From Variovorax sp. 679 (lineage in GTDB: Bacteria; Pseudomonadota; Gammaproteobacteria; Burkholderiales; Burkholderiaceae_C): 64,000 nucleotides of DNA. Positions 38,229 to 46,346 of this stretch are shown here, piece by piece. Numbering within the stretch: the first letter of the stretch is position 1; each line of letters opens with the position of its first letter. The translations under genes and the position numbers were made by a program. The stretch lies in the NCBI RefSeq assembly GCF_003952185.1, contig NZ_RXFS01000001.1:773337-837336 (forward strand), given 5' to 3'. Under the pieces are notes generated by a model. It searched no databases and was not told the origin of the DNA. It saw only the letters and a program-made list of their open reading frames with translations.

Positions 38229-39214
38229 TGACATCCTCCATCGCCCCCGCGGACGCCCGGCTCCTGTTGCTCGACAAGACCCAGGTCGACGCCCTACTTA
38301 CCCCCGACGAAGTACTGCTGGCCGTGCGCGAGGCCTTCGTACTGCACAGCGAGCGCGAGGGCCGCGTCTTTCCGGTCGTGCGCGAGCCGCTGCGAACGGG
38401 CGGGGTGTTCGGCATCAAGTCCGGCGACGTGCAGGCCCAGGGCCTGCTCGGCTTCAAGGCTGCGGGCTTCTGGCCAGCCAACCGGCAGCGCGGCGGCGAG
38501 CCCCATCAGGCGACCATCCTGCTGATCGACCCCGCAACCGGCCGGCCGCTGTGCGTCATCGACGGCAACACCGTGACGACCGTGCGCACAGGTGCGGCGG
38601 GCGGACTCGGCCTGCAGCGGCTCGCTCGGGCCGGCAGCACGCGGCTTTGCTTGTTCGGCACCGGCGTGCAGGCGCGCATCCAGCTCGACTTCGCGCTGCG
38701 CCTGATCCCCTCGCTGCGCGAGGTTCTATATGCAAGTGCGAACGGCCAGCGCAACGCGGCGTTCGAGGCCCATTTCGCCGGCCGCTGCCACATCGCGCCT
38801 GCCGGCGACCGCAACACCGCGGTCGCCGGCAGCGACATCGTGATCACCGCCACGCCGGGCAGCGGCGCTCTCTTCGATCTCGAAGCCGTGCAACCCGGCA
38901 CGCACCTCAACTGCGTGGGTGCCGACACCCGCGGCAAGCGTGAACTCCCTGAAGGCCTGCTGCCCCGGACACGCCTTTTCGTCGATGACCGCACGCAGGC
39001 GCAGCAGATCGGCGAAACGCAATGGGCGCCCGCCACGGCCTGCGTCGAACTGGGCGACCTGCTGAGCAACAAGGCGGAATTCGAGCGGGCGCCGGAAGAC
39101 ATCACCGTCTTCGACATGACGGGCCTCGCATTGCAGGACCTGACAGTCGCGCGCCTGCTTCATGCGCGCGCGGCCGAAACCGGCGTGGGCACACGCATCG
39201 CCTGGCCCTGGTAG
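38228..39214 (+). CDS. Ornithine cyclodeaminase / mu-crystallin family protein
   Basis: The 328-residue protein has the family layout: an N-terminal dimerisation part with a conserved GVFGIKSGDV and LLGFKAAGFWP, and a Rossmann NAD(P)-binding centre (TRLCLFGTGVQARIQLDFAL; GSDIVITATPGSGALFD; LNCVGADTRGKREL). Members include ornithine cyclodeaminase, delta-1-pyrroline-2-carboxylate reductase and alanine dehydrogenase; which one this is cannot be told from motifs alone. It lacks a recognisable Shine-Dalgarno at the usual distance. Confidence 0.85.
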   Translation: MTSSIAPADARLLLLDKTQVDALLTPDEVLLAVREAFVLHSEREGRVFPVVREPLRTGGVFGIKSGDVQAQGLLGFKAAGFWPANRQRGGEPHQATILLIDPATGRPLCVIDGNTVTTVRTGAAGGLGLQRLARAGSTRLCLFGTGVQARIQLDFALRLIPSLREVLYASANGQRNAAFEAHFAGRCHIAPAGDRNTAVAGSDIVITATPGSGALFDLEAVQPGTHLNCVGADTRGKRELPEGLLPRTRLFVDDRTQAQQIGETQWAPATACVELGDLLSNKAEFERAPEDITVFDMTGLALQDLTVARLLHARAAETGVGTRIAWPW

Positions 39215-39845
39215 CGCAACGCCCGGCATTGAAAGCGTGAATTTTTTAATGCCAGGAAAAGAACATTCCTGGCATCGCCGATCCGGCACTCTTCGCCAGT
39301 TTTTGTCATCAATGCGCCGGTGACTAGTTTGCGCGCACGATTCATTCGAGAAGATAAATTGAAAGCGCGAATTTATTTGCACTTCAAAGCAGGAATCCAT
39401 TTTCCAGCGACTCGTCGCACCCATTAAAGACCGTCATTAATTGGCATTAACGGTCATTGTCCAATTCGCTTGCCAATCGCTACATTCCGCCACCCAAAAG
39501 GTCATGGCGGAAACCGGCAATACGCCTCTCCATGACATTCGTAGCCGAATAAACAGAGAGAGGATGGAATGATTTCACTCGAGCCCTGCAGCTAGGCCTC
39601 CCCTCGCCACCTGCGGCATCGATCACGGGCAAGTGATCGAAGCGGGATCCCGTCCCGCCCCATAGCCGACAGACCGGCCGCCTCCTTCCCCACGAATTTC
39701 CGACATCAATGGACCAACACGGCAATTGCCGTGCTGGCGCTTTGCTTCGGCTTCTGGCATTGCGTTTTCCAACACCGTGAATCCGTCATGCGGGAATTTT
39801 CATTTCTGCAATTACCCATTTTCTTTGTCAATTTCTGAAAACTCC
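39215..39845. other. 631-bp AT-richer non-coding region upstream of adhesin gene
   Basis: No credible gene was found. It holds a 20-bp direct repeat (39229-39248 and 39359-39378, 130 bp apart, three mismatches, beginning TTGAAAGCG), a perfect 10-bp hairpin ATGCCAGGAA/TTCCTGGCAT (39249-39275) and an inverted repeat GACCGT-N15-ACGGTC (39429-39455). Base composition is visibly less GC-rich than in neighbouring genes, suggesting a regulatory region or acquired DNA. Confidence 0.7.
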
Positions 39846-42014
39846 ATGAACAAGCCTTACCGCAACAGCGTCACCGGCCAGACTCGCTTCAAGCTGTCCG
39901 CGATGACGATCGCAGCTCTTGCCGCCGGCCTTCAACTGACGGCCCCGGACGCCAGCGCATCGACCTACGCACCGGGCAACTGCAGCACCACGACCACCGC
40001 AACGATCGGACGAGTGGCCGTCACCGGAACGAATGCCCAGCCTGTCGACGGAAGCGGCACCTGGTCCAACATCCTGGGTTGCGACGCGAGCGGCGGCGGC
40101 CTCAACGGCGTTTCGGTGTTCGGCACCTACTCCAAGGGAACCGGCAACGGCTCGGCCGTTTTCGGTTTTTCCGGCACCGCCGGCCAGTGGGGCAGCGCGG
40201 TCGGCCTCTCCGCCGACGCCTCGGGCACCGGCAGCACCGCGGTCGGCTTCGGTTCGCAGGCCCGGAGCCTGAATTCGGTCGCGATCGGCGGGGCAGGCGG
40301 CGACGGAGCCACCGCCCTGTCGGCCGCCGACTCCACGACTGCCTCGGGCAGCGGCGCCATTGCCATCGGCGGCAATTCGATCAAGGGAGCCCAGGCCGCC
40401 GCGGCGGACAGCCTCGCCATCGGGGGACAGTCCTCGGTCGCCAGCGGCGCGACCTCCGGCGTGGCCATCGGTCAGGCCGCAACCGTATCCGGCAGCGGCG
40501 CCGTGGCGATCGGTGCAGCGACCCGCGCGGCCGGCCAGGACGCCGTAGCGCTCGGAAACGGAGCGACTGCGCACTATGACGGCAGCGTCGCCATCGGAGC
40601 GGCCAGCAGCACGGCCAGTTCGCTCGCCGCATTGCAGGGCGTGGCCGGCTACACGCCTTCCGCGGGCGCAGCCATCTCTGGCGCGACGCCCGCGGGCGAA
40701 GTGTCCATAGGGGCCACCGGAAGCGAGCGCAGGCTCACCAACCTTGCCGCAGGCGGCGCGCCGACAGATGCCGTCAACGTCAGCCAGCTCTCGACGGCCA
40801 CCGCGTCGCTGTCCACCACTCTGGGCATGACGAACAACACCATCGCAAGCCTTTCCACGTCCACCTCGACCGGCCTGAACACCGTGACGAGCAACATCGG
40901 CAGCCTCTCGACCAGCCTGACCACGACCAACCGCAACCTCGGCAGCCTGAGCACGTCGGTCACCAGCATCTACAACACGGGCACGAAGTATTTCCACGCG
41001 AACTCGACGACAAACGATTCGGTGGCGAGCGGCGACAGGGCCGTGGCGATCGGTCCCCAGTCTGTGGCGAGCGGCCCCAACGCCCTCGCCGCCGGCAACG
41101 GCGCAAGAGCCTCTGCCAACGGCGCACTGGCGATGGGCTTCGGCGCCGAAGCCACGGGCGTGAGCGCGATCGCCATCGGCACCGGGGCACTCGCCACGGG
41201 GTCGCAGGCCATCGGCGTCAGCTCCCGCGCAGGCGGCGGCGGCGCGGCACTGGGTGACAACGCGGATGCCGGCGGCACTCCGCTGAGCCGGGCACGGAAC
41301 GTCGTCAAGGGCACGGCCATCGGCTTCGGCGCGGTGGTGCAGCAAAGCGAGGGCGTGGCGCTGGGCGCCGGCTCGGTGGCGTCCACCGCCGCCGGTGTTG
41401 CGGGCTACCTGCCCGGCAATGCGCCCGCACCGCATCAGGCTGCGGTCAATACAACGACCAGCACGCAGGCAGCCGTGGCGGTGGGCGACACGGCCAGCAA
41501 ACAGTTCCGCCAGATCACCGGCGTGGCGGCGGGTGCGGCCGACAGCGATGCGACCAACGTGGCGCAGCTCAAGGCATCCGAGGCGGCTGTGCGGGCCAGC
41601 GGCGTTCAGTACGCGACCAATCCGGACGGCTCGGTCAACTACGGCCAGGTCATGCTGGGCAACGGCCAGGCACCGGGCGGCACGCGCATCTCCAACCTGG
41701 CGCCGGGCGTGCTGCCGACCGATGCGGTCAACATGAACCAGCTGAACCAGGTGCGCAGCCAGGTCGGCGACGTGGCCCGCATCGCCTACTCGGGCACGGC
41801 GATGGCCTTTGCGATGTCGGGCACCTACCTGCCCACGCTGTCGCCGGGCGAGAAGACCGTGGGTGTGGGCGTAGGCAGCTACAAGGGCTACAGCGCCCTC
41901 GCGCTGACCTTCAAGGCACTGACCGGCGACGGCAGGTTGTCCTGGGGCGCGGGCGTTTCGACCACGGGCAAGGAATGGGGCTTCAACGCCGGTGTCGGCT
42001 GGAAGTGGAAATGA
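39846..42014 (+). CDS. Trimeric autotransporter adhesin (YadA-like)
   Basis: The 722-residue product has a signal sequence (KLSAMTIAALAAGLQLTAPDASAS), a head built from 14-residue left-handed beta-roll repeats (GSTAVGFGSQARSLNSVAIG, SGAVAIGAATRAAGQDAVAL), a neck motif (RLTNLAAGGAPTDAVNVSQL, about residue 295) and a coiled-coil stalk with repeated SLSTS. A second set of head repeats, two more necks (QITGVAAGAADSDATNVAQL; RISNLAPGVLPTDAVNMNQL) and the YadA anchor of four beta strands ending GWKWK complete it. Such proteins mediate attachment or autoaggregation. ATG 39846 is chosen because the signal sequence starts there; upstream codons look non-coding. Confidence 0.93.
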   Translation: MNKPYRNSVTGQTRFKLSAMTIAALAAGLQLTAPDASASTYAPGNCSTTTTATIGRVAVTGTNAQPVDGSGTWSNILGCDASGGGLNGVSVFGTYSKGTGNGSAVFGFSGTAGQWGSAVGLSADASGTGSTAVGFGSQARSLNSVAIGGAGGDGATALSAADSTTASGSGAIAIGGNSIKGAQAAAADSLAIGGQSSVASGATSGVAIGQAATVSGSGAVAIGAATRAAGQDAVALGNGATAHYDGSVAIGAASSTASSLAALQGVAGYTPSAGAAISGATPAGEVSIGATGSERRLTNLAAGGAPTDAVNVSQLSTATASLSTTLGMTNNTIASLSTSTSTGLNTVTSNIGSLSTSLTTTNRNLGSLSTSVTSIYNTGTKYFHANSTTNDSVASGDRAVAIGPQSVASGPNALAAGNGARASANGALAMGFGAEATGVSAIAIGTGALATGSQAIGVSSRAGGGGAALGDNADAGGTPLSRARNVVKGTAIGFGAVVQQSEGVALGAGSVASTAAGVAGYLPGNAPAPHQAAVNTTTSTQAAVAVGDTASKQFRQITGVAAGAADSDATNVAQLKASEAAVRASGVQYATNPDGSVNYGQVMLGNGQAPGGTRISNLAPGVLPTDAVNMNQLNQVRSQVGDVARIAYSGTAMAFAMSGTYLPTLSPGEKTVGVGVGSYKGYSALALTFKALTGDGRLSWGAGVSTTGKEWGFNAGVGWKWK

Positions 42015-42051
42015 GGGAGGGAGGCCGACAGCTGAATCGGCCAGCATGAAG

Positions 42052-42089
42052 ATGGCTCCCATACCGGGTGGCATGGGAGCCATTTTTTT
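42052..42089 (+). terminator. Intrinsic terminator of adhesin gene
   Basis: A perfect 11-bp stem ATGGCTCCCAT/ATGGGAGCCAT is followed directly by seven T residues. It is the clearest intrinsic terminator in the window. Confidence 0.92.
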
Positions 42090-42104
42090 CTCGACGACTG
42101 CCCG

Positions 42105-43256
42105 TCAGGCGCCAGCCGCCGCCTGGTCGCCGAACAGACCGGTCATGAACTGCGTCGACTTCAGCCCCGTGCCCGTCAGCAGTGCCACCGTCGTCTCCGT
42201 GGCCTTGATGTCTCCGCGCTGCGCCAGCACGTCGATGGCCGCGGCGGCCGACGCGGAAGTCGGCTCCGCGTAGAGGCCGCAGGCCGCGAGCCGGCGCACC
42301 GCGCCCGCGATCTGCTCTTCGGTCAGCGCCACGGTCCTGCCGTTCGTCTCGCGCAGCGCATGCAGGATCTCCACAAGCCGCACCGGCCGCCTGATCGCCG
42401 TGCCTTCGGCAATGGTCGGCTGCACGGCGCGCTCCACCAGCGTGTCGACACCCGACATGAAGCTCGCGTCGATCGGCGAGCAGTTCAGCGGCTGCGCGAC
42501 GAAGATGCGCGGCAGCTTCGCGATCTGCCCCGCCGCCAGCAGCTCCTTGAAGCCGATCCAGCAGCCGAGCACGTTGCTGCCCGCTCCGGTCGGGATCACG
42601 ACGTTGTCCGGTGCCGCGAAGCCCAGGTCTTCCCACAGTTCATACGCCAGCGTCTTCGTGCCCTGCAGGAAGAACGGATGCCAGTTGTGGCTCGCATAGA
42701 AGATCGACTCCGACTGCCGCACGGCCTCGTATTCCGACTCCTCGCGCGGACCGGGCACCAGTTGCACCTCGGCACCGAAGGCGCGGATCTGCGCCACCTT
42801 CGGCGCGGGCGTGTAGCTCGGCGCAAGCACCTTCACGCGCATGCCGGCCGCCGCGCCCGCAGCAGCAATGGCCGCGCCGCCGTTGCCCGAGCTGTCTTCC
42901 AGCACCGAGTCGATGCCGATCTGGCGCAGGAAGGACATCATCACCGCCGCCCCTCGGTCCTTGAAGCTGCAGGTCGGGTTGAACCACTCGAGCTTGAAAT
43001 GCGGCTCGAAGTCGCCCCAGCGCTTCTGCACCAGCGGTGTGCAGCCTTCGCCCATGCTCGCGGGCCTGTCGATGGCCACCGGCAGCGCCGCGCGGTAGCG
43101 CCACAGCGAGCGCGTGCGCGAATCGATGTCGTCCCGCCCGATGCCAAGCAGCGGCGTGACCAGCATGGGATTGCCGTCGTCCGAACGCCAGCGGCGCTCG
43201 GACAGCTCGTGGTGCCTGCCGGTGCGGGGATCGACGTAGCGTGCGCGTTCTGTCAT
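42105..43256 (-). CDS. Threonine-synthase-like PLP enzyme 1
   Basis: The 383-residue protein is a fold-type II PLP enzyme: the Schiff-base lysine is in NPTCSFKDRGAAVMM, and the phosphate-binding loop is SSGNGGAAIAAAGAAAG. The overall pattern (GEGCTPLVQKRWG, then PTGAGSNVLGCWIGFKEL) is nearest to threonine synthase-like proteins. It is not in a threonine operon and is divergent from a DauR/YheO-like regulator, so a catabolic lyase or dehydratase role is as likely as threonine synthesis. ATG 43256 was chosen because conserved sequence begins just after it. Confidence 0.85.
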   Translation of the reverse strand: MTERARYVDPRTGRHHELSERRWRSDDGNPMLVTPLLGIGRDDIDSRTRSLWRYRAALPVAIDRPASMGEGCTPLVQKRWGDFEPHFKLEWFNPTCSFKDRGAAVMMSFLRQIGIDSVLEDSSGNGGAAIAAAGAAAGMRVKVLAPSYTPAPKVAQIRAFGAEVQLVPGPREESEYEAVRQSESIFYASHNWHPFFLQGTKTLAYELWEDLGFAAPDNVVIPTGAGSNVLGCWIGFKELLAAGQIAKLPRIFVAQPLNCSPIDASFMSGVDTLVERAVQPTIAEGTAIRRPVRLVEILHALRETNGRTVALTEEQIAGAVRRLAACGLYAEPTSASAAAAIDVLAQRGDIKATETTVALLTGTGLKSTQFMTGLFGDQAAAGA

Positions 43257-43286
43257 TCGTGGCTCCTGGATCAAACCGAACAATAC

Positions 43287-43301
43287 TGGATAATACATCC
43301 A
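43287..43301. promoter_or_regulatory. Palindromic operator candidate upstream of PLP enzyme 1
   Basis: TGGAT-AATAC-ATCCA is a perfect 15-bp interrupted palindrome in the shared intergenic region. On the minus strand it overlaps TATTAT, a candidate -10 box for PLP enzyme 1. Confidence 0.5.
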
Positions 43302-43334
43302 ACACTGTACTTTTTGTATAAATCAGATTGTTCG

Positions 43335-43346
43335 TCCAGAGCTGGA
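43335..43346. promoter_or_regulatory. Second palindrome in the same divergent region
   Basis: TCCAG-AG-CTGGA lies 13 bp upstream of the regulator's ATG. It carries TGGA/TCCA half-sites like the palindrome at 43287, but in the opposite order. Confidence 0.4.
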
Positions 43347-43358
43347 TACAGTCCCGGT

Positions 43359-43985
43359 ATGAAGAAGAAGCCGAACAAGCAGCTCCTGGAAATGCTCAGC
43401 AACATGGCCGAGGGCCTGGGCCAGACCTTCGCGCCCTTCTGCGAAGTGGTGGTGCACGACCTGAGCAATCCGAAGAACGCGATCCATGCGATCGAGAACA
43501 GCCTGAGCGGCCGCGAGGTCGGCGAGTCGGTCACCGAGCTCGGCCTCGCGCGCATCCGCGACCCGGGGTTCCCGGCGGTGATCGCGAACTACGCCAACAC
43601 CTTTCCCGACGGGCGCAAGGTCAAGAGCACCTCCATCGGCATCAAGGACGAGAGCGGCGAATACGTGGCCGCGCTGTGCCTGAACGTCGACCTCACGCTG
43701 TTCCAGAGCTTCCAGGGCGCGATCTCGCAGTTCACGCGCATCGACGACAAGGAAGTGCACGAGCACCTCGAGGCCGGCGGCAATCACTCCGACCGCATCC
43801 ACGCACGCATCGACGAGTTCGCGGCCGCACGCGCGACCACGCCGCGCTCGCTGAAGCCGGCCGACCGCAAGCAGCTGGTGCAGGAGCTGAAGAAGGCCGG
43901 AATGCTGGAAGTACGCCGCGGCGCCGAAATAGCGGCGGCGCACATGGGCGTGTCGCGCGCCACGGTGTACAGCGACGCGAAATAG
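43359..43985 (+). CDS. YheO/DauR-like PAS-HTH transcriptional regulator
   Basis: The 208-residue protein has an N-terminal YheO-type PAS domain (LGQTFAPFCEVVVHDLSNPK; IGIKDESGEYVAALCLNVDL) and a C-terminal helix-turn-helix (VRRGAEIAAAHMGVSRATVY). The family includes DauR, the repressor of D-arginine catabolism in Pseudomonas. Being divergent from PLP enzyme 1, with palindromes between them, it is the obvious candidate to control that gene. The effector is unknown. Confidence 0.87.
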   Translation: MKKKPNKQLLEMLSNMAEGLGQTFAPFCEVVVHDLSNPKNAIHAIENSLSGREVGESVTELGLARIRDPGFPAVIANYANTFPDGRKVKSTSIGIKDESGEYVAALCLNVDLTLFQSFQGAISQFTRIDDKEVHEHLEAGGNHSDRIHARIDEFAAARATTPRSLKPADRKQLVQELKKAGMLEVRRGAEIAAAHMGVSRATVYSDAK

Positions 43986-44007
43986 AAGAAGAGAGAGCGC
44001 CTGCCGC

Positions 44008-45000
44008 TTACTGCGGCTGCAGGCCGATCTCCTGCGCGACCTTCTGCCAGCGCTCGGCCTCCGAGCGCAGGAAGGCGCGCAGCTCGGCCGGCGTCGAGCC
44101 CTTCATCTGCACGCCGAGCACCGACAGCCGCTCCTTCACCGACGGATGCTCCAGCGCGGCGATGGCTTCGCGGCGCAGCTTCTCGATCACTTCCAGCGGC
44201 GTGGTGGCCGGGGCCACCATGGCCCACCACTGGTCGATCTCCAGGCCCTTGAGCCCGTTCTCGGCGAGCGCCGGCACGTTCTGCAGGCCGGGCAGATTCA
44301 CGCGCTGCGTACTCGTCACCAGCAACGGGCGGATGCGGTTGCCGCCCAGCAGGCTGGAGCCGCTGGCCAGCGTCGCGAAGTGGCCCGCCACGGTGCCCGC
44401 CGCCACGTCGGTGAGCGCGGGCGCCGAGCCGCGGTACGGAACCATGTTGAACCTGATCTTCGTGCGGTTCGCCAGCAGTTCCCCCGCCAGATGGCTCACC
44501 GTGCCCGCGCCGCTGTGCGCGATGGCCGGTGGCGCGCCCTTCGCCGCTGCAGCTGCTGCTGTCTTCAGGAAGGTCTTGAAATCCTTGCTGTCGTCGCCCA
44601 TGCCCGCGAAGAAAACCAGCGGCGAGGTGCCGATCATGGTCACCGGCGTGAAGTCGCGCAGCAGGTCGTACGGCAGCTTCGCCGTCACCGCCGGAGCAAT
44701 CGCATGCGGCAGCTCGACGATGGCGATGGTGTAGCCGTCGGGCGCGGCCTTGGCCGCCGCGTCGGTGCCGATCATGCCGGCGGCGCCGGGCTTGTTGTCC
44801 ACCACCACCGGGCTGCCGATGGTCTGGCTCATGCGCTGCGCCATGGCCCGTGCGATGGCGTCGGTGCTGCCGCCGGCGGCCCACGGCACGATGAGCTTCA
44901 CCGGCCTGTCGGGGTAGGCCGCCCAAGCGGGGCTGACGGAAGAGGCGAGCAGGGCTGCAGAGCCGGAGGCCACGAAGGCCCGGCGATTCATCGTCGGCAT
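44008..45000 (-). CDS. Bug-family (tripartite tricarboxylate transporter) substrate-binding protein
   Basis: The 330-residue protein has an N-terminal leader with RR (MNRRAFVASGSAALLASSVS, cleavage near PAWAA) and the Bug signature YPDRPVKLIVPWAAGGSTD, followed by VVVDNKPGAAGMIGTDAAAK. Bug receptors bind carboxylates or amino acids and may work with TctAB-type permeases or as sensors. It is 18 bp downstream of PLP enzyme 2 on the same strand. No permease gene is adjacent; tctA and tctB lie 13 kb away. Confidence 0.92.
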   Translation of the reverse strand: MPTMNRRAFVASGSAALLASSVSPAWAAYPDRPVKLIVPWAAGGSTDAIARAMAQRMSQTIGSPVVVDNKPGAAGMIGTDAAAKAAPDGYTIAIVELPHAIAPAVTAKLPYDLLRDFTPVTMIGTSPLVFFAGMGDDSKDFKTFLKTAAAAAAKGAPPAIAHSGAGTVSHLAGELLANRTKIRFNMVPYRGSAPALTDVAAGTVAGHFATLASGSSLLGGNRIRPLLVTSTQRVNLPGLQNVPALAENGLKGLEIDQWWAMVAPATTPLEVIEKLRREAIAALEHPSVKERLSVLGVQMKGSTPAELRAFLRSEAERWQKVAQEIGLQPQ

Positions 45001-45018
45001 GTTGGATTCCTGAAGAGG

Positions 45019-46254
45019 TTAGATCGGGCGATCGGGCCAGCTCGGATCGCCACTCGCATTGGCGGTCAGCATCAGCACCACGTGCGCGTCCGCCGCAATG
45101 GAGTTGCTCTCACGCAATTGACGCAGCGCGGCAAGGCCGCCGGCCGCGCACAGCTCGGCGCTCACGCCGGCTGCAGTGAGCGCGCGACGAGCCCCGCGCG
45201 CTTCTTCGTCGTCGACGACCACCGCACCGCCGCCCGTGGCCGTCGCGGCCTGCCATTGCAAGTAGGTGACGGTGGCACCCGCGGTGGAGAACTGCGCCGT
45301 GTGCCCCGGATAGCTGCCGTTGATGGCGCCGCCCGCGAACACGCGCGCGAGGCGCGGGAAGGGCTCCACCAGCCAGAGCTTCGGCAGGCGCGCGATGCGC
45401 CCCGCAGCCAGCAGATCGCGAAAGCCGGCGTAGATGCCCCACGCCAGGTCGCCGCGCGCCGTGGGAATGACGACGTGGTCTGGCAGGCCGCCGTCGTTCA
45501 CGCATTCGAGCGCGATCGGCTTGTAGCCCTCGATCGCCAGCGGCGCGCTGCCCAGCGCGGGCAGGCGGTAGTTGGTCAGCGCGAAATAGCCGGGGTGCTG
45601 CGAGCGCTCGCGCACGAAGGCCCAGCGGCCCGCGTTGTCGGAGAAGACATAGCGCCGCGCGCCCAGCGCATCGAGCTGCCGCGCGTAGGTGGCCGGCATG
45701 CCCTCGTAGGTTGCGACCTCGCAGCCCAGGCCCGCGGCCCAGGCGTAGTGCGCTGCCGAAACGGCCGCGTTGCCCGAGGAAGCCAGCACCAGCGTGTGAG
45801 CGTCGAAATCGAGTGCCTGCGCAACGCCCACCGCCGTCATGCGGTCCTTGTGCGAACCGGTGGGATTGCAAGATTCGTCCTTGATGGACAGGCGCGCCAC
45901 ATCGAACTGCTGCGCCAGTTCGGGCATGTCCTGCAGCGGCGTCTGCCCCTCCCCCAGCGCGAAGCTGGATGTGTACGGCATCGGCATGAACTCCGCGCTG
46001 TCGGGCAGGTAGCTGGCGCGCAGCGCCACGTGGACGCCCGCGCGCTTGCAAGCCGGGCAGCCGTCGTGCGTCAGGGTGACCGGGTAGAGCGCATCGCACC
46101 GCAGGCACTGCAGGCCGCGCAGGTTCGGGTTGCGCAGGGGCTTGGGGGTCCGGTCGCGCACCAGACCGGGGGAATGCCCCGTGGACAAGGAGTTGGCCTG
46201 CGGGTCCAGCGGGGGAGCTGCGAACTTGAAGTCCAGAACGGGCGATGTCGTCAC
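45019..46254 (-). CDS. Threonine-synthase-like PLP enzyme 2, with zinc-ribbon N-terminus
   Basis: The roughly 411-residue protein has four cysteines in a zinc-ribbon pattern (LQCLRCDALYP; DGCPACKRAG), then a fold-type II PLP domain with lysine in NPTGSHKDRMTAVGV and phosphate loop LASSGNAAVSAA. It differs clearly from PLP enzyme 1. The start is uncertain: GTG 46254 is used, but TTG 46293 is in frame and no Shine-Dalgarno supports either. It is divergent from a LysR gene and probably co-transcribed with the Bug receptor, so the two likely act on the same compound. Confidence 0.8.
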   Translation of the reverse strand: MTTSPVLDFKFAAPPLDPQANSLSTGHSPGLVRDRTPKPLRNPNLRGLQCLRCDALYPVTLTHDGCPACKRAGVHVALRASYLPDSAEFMPMPYTSSFALGEGQTPLQDMPELAQQFDVARLSIKDESCNPTGSHKDRMTAVGVAQALDFDAHTLVLASSGNAAVSAAHYAWAAGLGCEVATYEGMPATYARQLDALGARRYVFSDNAGRWAFVRERSQHPGYFALTNYRLPALGSAPLAIEGYKPIALECVNDGGLPDHVVIPTARGDLAWGIYAGFRDLLAAGRIARLPKLWLVEPFPRLARVFAGGAINGSYPGHTAQFSTAGATVTYLQWQAATATGGGAVVVDDEEARGARRALTAAGVSAELCAAGGLAALRQLRESNSIAADAHVVLMLTANASGDPSWPDRPI

Positions 46255-46328
46255 GGGGTCATGCGTATGAAGTTGTGCCCAAATCTTATGCAATCGGAAA
46301 TAAAATTACGCAGCCTCAGATACTCAAC

Positions 46329-46346
46329 CGATAACAGAACTTATCG
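46329..46346. promoter_or_regulatory. Inverted repeat directly before lysR start
   Basis: CGATAA-N6-TTATCG ends at the base before the LysR ATG (46347). It could be the LysR-type regulator's own operator. It leaves no room for a Shine-Dalgarno. Confidence 0.45.

Noticed and set aside
39249..39275. Perfect 10-bp hairpin after the ornithine cyclodeaminase-like gene as an intrinsic terminator
   Set aside because: No T-tract follows the stem on either strand; the T-run precedes it on the plus strand. It is kept only as part of the non-coding region description.
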